Positions 51,821-58,854 of a stretch of 58,854 nucleotides of DNA are shown here, one piece after another. Position 1 is the stretch's first letter; each line of letters begins with the position of its first letter. Source of the DNA: Nostoc sp. CHAB 5836. GTDB lineage: Bacteria > Cyanobacteriota > Cyanobacteriia > Cyanobacteriales > Nostocaceae. The DNA is taken from NCBI RefSeq assembly GCF_020829445.1, contig NZ_JAIVFV010000026.1:1-58854 (forward strand), written 5' to 3'. The notes beneath the pieces were generated by a model, which did no database searches, was not told the origin of the DNA, and saw only the letters and a list, made by a program, of their open reading frames with translations. Position numbers and translations under genes: made by a program.

Positions 51821-54800
51821 TATGATTTTTTACTCCCATTATTTATGACATTGCACGCAGCATGATCGATACAATTTCTCAGATGTTTAGCTAATTCTTG
51901 AATATGAGGCTCAATGAAAATCGAGAAATGATCGCCAGGAACTTCAATTACTTGAATGGGTTGATTAGAATATTTACCCCAACCTAGTAAGGGATCATCA
52001 GTATTCCATTCTGGATTGTCAAAGTCATGAATAATCTCTTCTTTGGCTCGAAATAGAGTTATAGGCTCAGGATAAAGTCGCGGAACATAATCTCGCATGG
52101 CTTGAACATCAGCTTTAAAAAGTTTGTAATAGTTGATAAAATCTTTAATTTCTGTATCGCTAAAGATGAAGTTTGCTTTTTGATTAATCAAATCGAGTTG
52201 CTCATTTAGTGACAAATCTCGAAGTTCTTCAAAAGGAATTGAAAAATCTATATTATTATCGGTTTTTATCGATTCAGCCATGCGGAGTAAAAATTTTGCA
52301 TCATCATCTTTTGTCGATTCAATGCGTGTTTCTGAGAGTATGGCATCGATAACAACTAGCAGATCTACCGTTTCACCCTGTCTTTGTAATTGCTGCGCCA
52401 TTTCAAAAGCAAGTACACCGCCGTAACAATGTCCACCTAAAAGATAAGGGCCATTTGGTTGCACTTTCCGAATTTCTTGGAGGTAATTATTTGCTGTCTC
52501 TTCTAATGAGAGAATTTTAGTGTTTTCTTTGTCAGGGGTATGTTCTAGGGCATAAAATGGATAATCTTCACCAAGCCTTCTGGATAACTTAAAGTAATTA
52601 TTAATGCCTCCACCAGCACCATGCATACAAAAGAAAGGTGTCTTGGAACCAGAAGAGTTAATTGCTACAATAGGTGAATTGTAAATTTCGTGCGATCGCT
52701 GACTGACAATAACAGCTAGTTTCTCAATTGTAGGATTTTCAAAAAGAGTAGATAAGCTAAGATTATGCCCGAATTTATCTTGGATTTGAGCCATTAAGCG
52801 TACAGCTAAAAATGAGTGACCACCTAAGTCAAAAAAGTTCTCTGTCACCCCAATGTGGTTAGTCTTTAGGAGATTTTCCCACAACTTTACTAATGATAAT
52901 TCTGCAAAATTCCGAGGAGCAATTAAGGATTTAGTAGTATTTGTCTGAATAACTTCATCTGTGCAAAGAGAACGCTTGTCTACTTTACCATTAGGTGTAA
53001 GTGGGAGTGCATTTAATACCACAAATGCAGATGGTAGCATATAAGTAGGTAATTTTTGTTGCAAATAAGTCCACAATTGTGCAGTGATGTCGTGTTTATC
53101 TGTGACAATATAGGCAATTAAAGATTGATTTTCTTGGGTATCATTGTTGGCAATTACAACTGATTCTTGCACATCTGAATGTTGTGTAATAGCTGTAGTA
53201 ATTTCACTTAATTCGACGCGAAAACCCCTGATTTTTACTTGTTCATCATAGCGCCCCAAATATTCAATATTACCATCATTAAGATAACGCCCTAAATCCC
53301 CTGTTTTGTAAATCTTTGTTTGGTAGACAAAGGGATTATCAATAAATCTTTCTTGAGTTAATTCAAGACGATGTAAATAACCCTTTGCCAATCCGTCACC
53401 ACCAATATAAAGTTCGCCAAAAACTCCTATAGGTGTTGGTTGTAAATCGTGATTCAACACATAAACTTGACTATTATCAATAGGACGACCGATAGGTACG
53501 CTGTTTGCTTGGTCTGATAATAAACTGGTGTCGTAGTAAGTGGCGTTGGCGGAAACTTCTGATGAACCGTAGAGGTTGATTAATTTTGCAAATGGCATTA
53601 ACTCTTGGAAATTTTTAGCTAACTTAATAGATAGTGCTTCTCCGCTAGTTATCCAAAGTTTTACTGGCGATAGTTTTTTGGTCAAATGACTGTAATTATC
53701 TAGAAGTAAACGCAGTAGTGACGGCACAAGTATAATACGGGTAACTTTGTAATGCGCCAAAGCTTCTATAAATAGCTGCGGATCTAATACAGTTGCATTG
53801 CTAATAATTACAGTAGGAATTCCTTTGAGTAAAGGAGCAAAAATTTCCCATACAGAATCTACAAAGCTAATAGCTGTTTTCTGACAACAAACTTCTCCTG
53901 GGGTGAAAGGATAAGTTTTCCATAGCCAGTGTAACCCATTGACTGTACCCCGATGAGTGCCAAGAACACCTTTAGGAGTTCCAGTTGAGCCAGAAGTGTA
54001 AATAATATAGGCAAGATTATCAGCTTTTGAGATATTAATGAGATTTTCTGGACTTTCTTGAGCAATTTCGTCTTTGTAGATATCCAAGCAAACAGTTTTA
54101 GCGGAAGATAATGATAGTTTTTCTGATATTTCTTGGTGACTAATTAATACTGAAGCTTGAGAATCAGAGAGCATAAAATTCAGACGCTCAACTGGATAAC
54201 TTGGATCAAGTGGAATGTATACACCCCCAGCTTTGAGAATAGCTAAAATTCCTATCACCATGTCTTCAGAACGTTCAAGACATAAAGCAACCAGTGTTTC
54301 TTTTGTAACACCCTGTTTTTGCAAATAATGTGCCAGCTGATTCACTTTATAGTTAAGTTGACGATAGGAAACTTTTTCTGTCTGGCTAATTAATGCTAAA
54401 GAGTCAGGTGTTAGTTCAACTTGTTGCTCAAATAATTGATGCAGAGGTGCATCTTGATAATCTGCATGAGTTTGATTAAATTTAAATAATAATTGTTCTT
54501 GATCAGAAGCAGTTAGTAGCGATAATTCACAGATGTGTTGCTCTGGATTAGTAAGGATATTTTCTAATAAAGTCTGGAAATTGTTAATAAATTGGATAAT
54601 TGTTGTTGAATCAAAAATATCTGTATTGTACTCCAAACACCCTGTTAATCCCTCTTGGGATTCAAACATTGACAGAAAAATATCAAGTTGAGATGTACCA
54701 CTATCAAAATCTAAAGCACGTAAGCTTAATCCAGATACTTCCTGCACAGATGTTGGAGTATTTTGCAGGACAAACATGACTTCATAAAGTGGATTTCGGC

Positions 54801-55932
54801 TTAAATTTCGTTCAGGCTGTAATTCTTCTACAAGCATCTCAAAAGGCAAATCTTGATGTGCATAAGCATTGAGAGTCATCTCACGAACTTGATGTAAAAG
54901 TTGGCGAAAATTGGGATTACCACTGAGGTTATTACGCAATACCAAAGTATTAACAAATAATCCTAACATTCCTTCTAATTCGGCTCGGTTGCGGTTGGCA
55001 ATTGGAGAACCAATCACAATATCTTCTTGGTTTGTGTAGCGATATAATAGTATGTTAAATGCTGCCAGCAAACTCATAAATAAAGTGGCATCTTCTCGCT
55101 GGCTGAATTGTTTGAGCGCATCAGTTAGCACTTTTGAGAATGTAAAATATTGCTTGGCACCAGCAAAAGTTGTAACGCTAGGTCGCGGACGGTCTGTGGG
55201 TAATTGTAGTACAGGAAGCTCACCACTTAGTTGTTGCTTCCAGTAATTTAATTTGGTCGCGAGGAATTCACCTTGGATGCGATCGCGTTGCCAAATTGCA
55301 AAATCTGCATACTGAATCGGGAGTTCAGGTAAGGAAGAAGGCTGATTTGTAGAGAAAGCCGCATATAGTGTTGACAATTCCCGCAAGAACACACTACAAG
55401 ACCATCCATCCGTAATGATGTGGTGCATGGTAACAAGCAAAACGTGTTCTTCTTCACTCAAGCGTAGTAAAGTTGCTCTAACTAAAAGTCCTTTAGCTAA
55501 ATTAAAGGGTTTTGTTGCTGATTCGGCTACAAGTTGTTGAACTTCTCCTTCCCAATTTTTACCAGACAAATGCTCAATATTAATAATAGGTAAATCCCAA
55601 GTTAAGTTTGGTGAAATTTCCTGTACTGGCTCTCCATTAACAAGTGTAAAATTTGTGCGCCAGATTTCGTGGCGCTTGAGAATTTCATTCAGACTTTGTT
55701 GAAGTGCTGTAATATTCAGTTGTCCTTTTATATGAAAAGCAATAGGGATATTGTAGAAAGAACTGCCGTGGTAAAGTTGGTCAATAAACCATAATCTTTG
55801 TTGAGAGAAAGATAAGGGAATATTATTCAATTTTTGTCGTTTGGCAATAGTATCAGCTAGAAACTTTCCTCCCTTCCATTTTTCCAAGAGAGCTTTTTTT
55901 GCAGGTGATAAATTAGAACGAGGTTTATCCAT
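51820..55932 (-). CDS. Nonribosomal peptide synthetase, C-A-PCP-TE
   Basis: 1370 residues, one terminal module. Docking-like start NLSPAKKALLEKW; C domain (about 38-470) with HHIITDG at 170-176; A domain (about 500-1000) with YTSGSTGTPKG near 645-655; PCP with LGGHSF, Ser1040; TE (about 1090-1360) with GGHCYGG, Cys1169 at the nucleophile site. The A-domain pocket reads V691, D692, W695, then S, I, S, L, A, N, about VDWSISLANK, close to the beta-alanine-type code VDWVISLADK. ATG at 55932; an upstream in-frame TTG at 55971 is unlikely. Receives a chain from the upstream PKS. Confidence 0.93.
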   Translation of the reverse strand: MDKPRSNLSPAKKALLEKWKGGKFLADTIAKRQKLNNIPLSFSQQRLWFIDQLYHGSSFYNIPIAFHIKGQLNITALQQSLNEILKRHEIWRTNFTLVNGEPVQEISPNLTWDLPIINIEHLSGKNWEGEVQQLVAESATKPFNLAKGLLVRATLLRLSEEEHVLLVTMHHIITDGWSCSVFLRELSTLYAAFSTNQPSSLPELPIQYADFAIWQRDRIQGEFLATKLNYWKQQLSGELPVLQLPTDRPRPSVTTFAGAKQYFTFSKVLTDALKQFSQREDATLFMSLLAAFNILLYRYTNQEDIVIGSPIANRNRAELEGMLGLFVNTLVLRNNLSGNPNFRQLLHQVREMTLNAYAHQDLPFEMLVEELQPERNLSRNPLYEVMFVLQNTPTSVQEVSGLSLRALDFDSGTSQLDIFLSMFESQEGLTGCLEYNTDIFDSTTIIQFINNFQTLLENILTNPEQHICELSLLTASDQEQLLFKFNQTHADYQDAPLHQLFEQQVELTPDSLALISQTEKVSYRQLNYKVNQLAHYLQKQGVTKETLVALCLERSEDMVIGILAILKAGGVYIPLDPSYPVERLNFMLSDSQASVLISHQEISEKLSLSSAKTVCLDIYKDEIAQESPENLINISKADNLAYIIYTSGSTGTPKGVLGTHRGTVNGLHWLWKTYPFTPGEVCCQKTAISFVDSVWEIFAPLLKGIPTVIISNATVLDPQLFIEALAHYKVTRIILVPSLLRLLLDNYSHLTKKLSPVKLWITSGEALSIKLAKNFQELMPFAKLINLYGSSEVSANATYYDTSLLSDQANSVPIGRPIDNSQVYVLNHDLQPTPIGVFGELYIGGDGLAKGYLHRLELTQERFIDNPFVYQTKIYKTGDLGRYLNDGNIEYLGRYDEQVKIRGFRVELSEITTAITQHSDVQESVVIANNDTQENQSLIAYIVTDKHDITAQLWTYLQQKLPTYMLPSAFVVLNALPLTPNGKVDKRSLCTDEVIQTNTTKSLIAPRNFAELSLVKLWENLLKTNHIGVTENFFDLGGHSFLAVRLMAQIQDKFGHNLSLSTLFENPTIEKLAVIVSQRSHEIYNSPIVAINSSGSKTPFFCMHGAGGGINNYFKLSRRLGEDYPFYALEHTPDKENTKILSLEETANNYLQEIRKVQPNGPYLLGGHCYGGVLAFEMAQQLQRQGETVDLLVVIDAILSETRIESTKDDDAKFLLRMAESIKTDNNIDFSIPFEELRDLSLNEQLDLINQKANFIFSDTEIKDFINYYKLFKADVQAMRDYVPRLYPEPITLFRAKEEIIHDFDNPEWNTDDPLLGWGKYSNQPIQVIEVPGDHFSIFIEPHIQELAKHLRNCIDHAACNVINNGSKKS

Positions 55933-55971
55933 TGTTAATATGTAATTAAAAATTGTTAGTTGCGATCGCAA

Positions 55972-56160
55972 TCCTATTTAATTTATGAACGTACTGTTAA
56001 ATACAGGTAACAGGAGAATTTTACAAAATTTATTTATGCTTTGAAACTCTTTCTCTGCGTCCCTACCTGAAATAAAAAAATATTTAATTTTACGCAAAGC
56101 CGCAGAAAGGAGAGATCAGATAAATCTTGAGCGTTCACAAAAAAAAATAGGATTTTTATA
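55972..56160. other. Spacer between methyltransferase and NRPS genes
   Basis: 189 bp with a HIP1 octamer at the NRPS start and degenerate CTCTGCGTCC.../CGCAGAAAGG repeat remnants. No separate gene. Confidence 0.35.
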
Positions 56161-56919
56161 TTACTGAAGAGAAGCTTTCTGACAAACAAAACAAGCTATG
56201 TCTTCGCTCTCTCCAAAGTCTCTGGTATTATAATAATTAAATTGTGTAAAACCTGCATCTTTTAAGGCTGACTCAACTTCTTCTAAAAAATGGTCTTTTC
56301 TTAACCAAATAGTATCTGAGCGCTTCCAAGCCTTTTCTACTAATTCAAATCCTGTGACTTTGATTTCCCACATTCTCTCTTCTGGTTTGTAGTAGAATAA
56401 CTCTATCAATGAGCATTCATCATTGACACTGACAATATTAAAATTGTTTTTCTGAGCAGCTTCATGTAGCCAATCTGTTATTGGGATGTTGAACACAAAA
56501 ATGCCCCCATCTTTCAGTGTAGCATATACGTTTTTGAATACCATTTTCAACTCTTCATTGTTTTGAATAAAATGGAGAACATCATTTCCCAGAGCTGCAT
56601 CAAAGATGGATGGGAACTCAAAGTTACGTATATCACTAAGGATAAATTCACTTTCAGGTGCGTTTTTTCTAGCGTAGTTTAGCAGCGCTTCAGAAGCGTC
56701 TATTCCAGTAACTTTATATCCCCTAGTGTTAAGCTGTTGCGCTAAATATCCAGAACCACAACCAAGTTCAAGAATATGCGCTCCCGCAGGAAGTTGTGAT
56801 AAGAAAATTTGCTCTAAAGCAGGTATTATGCCTGCTAGCAAATCTTCAGGTGTATTCTTGAATTCGTTCTGTAAACGAGCGATGGGTTCATAGTTGGGAA
56901 GATTGTTTAGCAGAGACAT
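56161..56919 (-). CDS. SAM-dependent methyltransferase
   Basis: 252 residues. Class I methyltransferase: motif I ILELGCGSGYLAQQL (49-63), acidic motif II GIDAS, and a motif IV FDAALGNDVLHFI. Target (O, N or C) cannot be told. Lies between PKS and NRPS genes on the same strand, so likely a tailoring enzyme of the pathway. ATG at 56919 with AGGA about 12 bases upstream. Confidence 0.88.
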   Translation of the reverse strand: MSLLNNLPNYEPIARLQNEFKNTPEDLLAGIIPALEQIFLSQLPAGAHILELGCGSGYLAQQLNTRGYKVTGIDASEALLNYARKNAPESEFILSDIRNFEFPSIFDAALGNDVLHFIQNNEELKMVFKNVYATLKDGGIFVFNIPITDWLHEAAQKNNFNIVSVNDECSLIELFYYKPEERMWEIKVTGFELVEKAWKRSDTIWLRKDHFLEEVESALKDAGFTQFNYYNTRDFGESEDIACFVCQKASLQ

Positions 56920-57002
56920 AGACTATTTTTCCTGTTGTAAAATGAAGGTTTTCAATCAAATAGTTTTGGTACTATTTCTTTAGTATGTTTATAAGTTGGA
57001 TA

Positions 57003-57129
57003 AGTAAGTTAGCGCGAAAAAAACTAAATATGTTACGAAACATAAATAGGCTTAAAACCCTTGTAAATAATGAAGGACAAATGACAAATGACAGCCTTAG
57101 CCAGTTAGCTTTAATTGCGCCGATTTAGT
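57003..57129 (+). mobile_element. TA-flanked MITE, copy D
   Basis: 127 bp, flanked by TA at 57001-57002 and 57130-57131. Left end AGTAAGTTAGCGCGAAAA, right end reversed ACTAAATCGGCGCAATTA. Core ATGTTACGAAACATAAATA, short heptamer tract, CAGCCTTAGCCAGTTAGCTT. It sits 12 bp after the PKS stop, within the operon spacer before the methyltransferase gene. Confidence 0.78.
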
Positions 57130-57141
57130 TAAGAATGTAAG

Positions 57142-58854
57142 TCAATATCTGTTAACCAAAAGAGCTTCTACCTCTTCTTCGGATAATTCTTCTATTTTTT
57201 CCAACAGAAGTTGCTCAATCATTTCTGCTTGTTTGGCTGGTATCATTGCTTGCAATAAAAGGTCACGTAGTGGTAAATCTACGGGAAATTTTGCTCGTAA
57301 TCGAGAAACCAGTTGAGTTGCAATGAGAGAGTCTCCTCCTAACTCATAGAAGTTGTCGTAAATGCCAACTTCTGCAATCCCAAGTACCTCTTGCCATATT
57401 TCTGTAATTTGTTTTTCCAATTCATTTGTCGGAGCAACATAGGGATTACTCAGTTGAGGTCTGCAATAGCGCAAGGATAAATTTAATTGATTAGAAGATT
57501 GTGAATTTGCTAAATAATCAAGGTTAAATGCATAATTATGCCGAGCCTCTATATCTACTGTAGAAACAACAATTTGAGTTCCTTTTTCTAGAGAAAATAT
57601 TCTTTTAAATACTTCTATACTTTCTGCTGGAGTAATTGCTAACTCTACTCCAGATGTCTGTTCTATCGTTTTTTTATCTTGGGTAATATTTAGTTGTAAT
57701 TTATCCCAGTTTATAGTATACCACGTTAAACAATTATTTCGGTTATGTTGTTTAGAAAAGGTATCTATCAAATGGTTGACTGCCGAATATAAAGATAACC
57801 CAAATCCTCCTAATATAGAAGATAATGACGAAAAGATGATACAAAAGTCTAACTTTTGATTTTGTAAAACTTGTTCTAATACACTAATTTTACGACGTTG
57901 TAAATCGAATAAGTTTTCTAATTCTAGTTTACCAATTTCTGGAATTGAACCAAATATTTTTTCACGCATAATTCCAGTTGAATAAATAACCCCGTTAATT
58001 TGCCCAATATTATTAGATGAAAAGCTTTGATGCATTTGTTCATAATTAGTTGGATCTGCACGTAATACCAAAACTTTTGCACCTAATTTTTCTAATGCTA
58101 GCAATTGTTGAATTTTGTAACTTACTTCATTTTCTTGAGTGTGAGTTCCAAGCCATTGAGAGAAATCATCCTTTTCTGGAAAAGCTAAATCTTCAATAAA
58201 TATAAGTTTTGCTTGTAGAGTTTTTACTAAATATTCTGCTAGCACAATTTCAATACTTTCTATCCCGCCAGAGAAAAGATAAACACCCTGTTTTCTCAAC
58301 AGTGTTTTTTCTTCAGCTACTGGCTCTAAGTGGACTGGCTCAAATGTTTGTACCCAACGGTAAGAACCACGATAAGCAACAACTAAGTCTGAGGATGCAG
58401 ATGTTAACTCGCTTAAAAGTTTATCAATAATATTACTTTCACAATCGCCTTGTTGTTTCTCTACATCTAGATGCTTAGTTAAAGCAATATCAATATTCCG
58501 ACAGGTTATATTAGGATACTCTTGAGAAATTACCTGACATAAACCTAATACCGTTGCTTTATCTGGATCTAGAATTTCATTTCCATTAACTTCTTGAATA
58601 TTATTAGATATAACCCAAAGTTGTAAGCTTTCATTAGTTTTCAGTTTTCTCAGGCTTTGTGCTAAAAATAGTAGACTACTAAATTCTAAATATTCACCTG
58701 GTTTTCTAGCTTCAAGACTATTTATGCTCCATAGATATGCTATATTTTGCGGGGTTTTTCCGAATGAAATTAATTGTTCAAATAATAAGCTATAGTTTTG
58801 AGCTATGCATGGATTAATTGTATAAATATCTTCAGCTAGTTTATTAAAAGCTTC
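57142..58854 (-). CDS. Type I polyketide synthase, KR-ACP end, 5'-truncated
   Basis: 570 residues seen; the frame is open to the right edge, so the KS/AT part lies outside. Residues about 20-150 are the structural half of a ketoreductase (VLGLCQVISQEYPNITCRNI), followed by the catalytic half. The cofactor loop is SGGIESIEI instead of TGGLGGIGL, while Tyr356 and Asn360 (LYSAVN) remain. The carrier protein has LGGDSL with Ser509, and the C-terminus EELSEEEVEALLVNRY is a docking tail. It should pass the chain to the NRPS. The internal TTG at 58299 is not a start. Confidence 0.92.
   Translation of the reverse strand, partial: EAFNKLAEDIYTINPCIAQNYSLLFEQLISFGKTPQNIAYLWSINSLEARKPGEYLEFSSLLFLAQSLRKLKTNESLQLWVISNNIQEVNGNEILDPDKATVLGLCQVISQEYPNITCRNIDIALTKHLDVEKQQGDCESNIIDKLLSELTSASSDLVVAYRGSYRWVQTFEPVHLEPVAEEKTLLRKQGVYLFSGGIESIEIVLAEYLVKTLQAKLIFIEDLAFPEKDDFSQWLGTHTQENEVSYKIQQLLALEKLGAKVLVLRADPTNYEQMHQSFSSNNIGQINGVIYSTGIMREKIFGSIPEIGKLELENLFDLQRRKISVLEQVLQNQKLDFCIIFSSLSSILGGFGLSLYSAVNHLIDTFSKQHNRNNCLTWYTINWDKLQLNITQDKKTIEQTSGVELAITPAESIEVFKRIFSLEKGTQIVVSTVDIEARHNYAFNLDYLANSQSSNQLNLSLRYCRPQLSNPYVAPTNELEKQITEIWQEVLGIAEVGIYDNFYELGGDSLIATQLVSRLRAKFPVDLPLRDLLLQAMIPAKQAEMIEQLLLEKIEELSEEEVEALLVNRY

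Noticed and set aside
58299..58299. TTG at 58299 as a start of a separate KR-ACP protein
   Set aside because: The frame continues upstream without a stop to the window edge with clear PKS structural-KR sequence.

Overview
The window is chromosomal DNA from a heterocyst-type filamentous cyanobacterium, most likely Nostoc or a close relative. The evidence is the very frequent GCGATCGC (HIP1) octamer, the short tandemly repeated heptamers typical of Nostocales, psbI, a three-gene pntAA-pntAB-pntB set, DUF2808, DUF3769 and Ycf46 genes, and an NRPS/PKS locus.

Layout. 1-7.7 kb: 3' part of sbcC, a P-loop GTPase, a secreted peptidoglycan-binding/SPOR protein, FG-GAP gene debris split by a small transposon-like repeat, an SH3 protein and ycf46. 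8.1-11.7 kb: the minus-strand run rpmH-rnpA-PH protein-yidC-khpB-DUF177 (ribosome, RNase P, membrane insertion). 12.1-16.4 kb: DUF2808 and the pnt operon, which ends in a clear terminator. 16.7-20.5 kb: an accessory island with four toxin-antitoxin loci, one of them broken, separated by copies of a composite repeat. 20.5-30 kb: an ABC exporter whose permease is fused to a DUF29 domain, an AarF kinase, manC, an LCP protein, a pentapeptide protein and murJ. 30-42 kb: DUF3769 (LptD-like), psbI, glgP, DUF29, DUF429 and two glycosyltransferase-like genes. 42-58.9 kb: a dioxygenase, then a mainly minus-strand biosynthetic cluster, transcribed right to left: PKS (KR-ACP, running off the right edge), methyltransferase, NRPS (C-A-PCP-TE), two P450s, SDR, Apd1/sucrase-ferredoxin-like iron-sulphur protein, MATE exporter, MbtH and a second SDR.

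The cluster reads as a hybrid PKS/NRPS pathway. The PKS hands its chain from its terminal carrier protein to the NRPS C domain. The A domain has a displaced-Asp code (VDW...) like beta-alanine-type domains. The TE has a Cys in place of the usual Ser. The tailoring enzymes are unusual: both P450s lack the I-helix Thr, one SDR lacks the catalytic Tyr, and the KR has lost its glycine motif.

The second theme is repeats. Four copies of a 120-350 bp element flanked by TA resemble a non-autonomous Tc1/IS630-type MITE. One supplies the stop codon of the DUF3769 gene and carries a second element nested inside it with 12-bp terminal inverted repeats and a 7-bp target duplication. Three inverted pairs of a two-hairpin unit keep their fold while the stem sequence changes. 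Three coding genes (manC, DUF3769, DUF429) carry repeats inserted without breaking the frame, and heptamer or nonamer tandem repeats supply or abut several stop codons. No rRNA, tRNA or CRISPR array was recognised.
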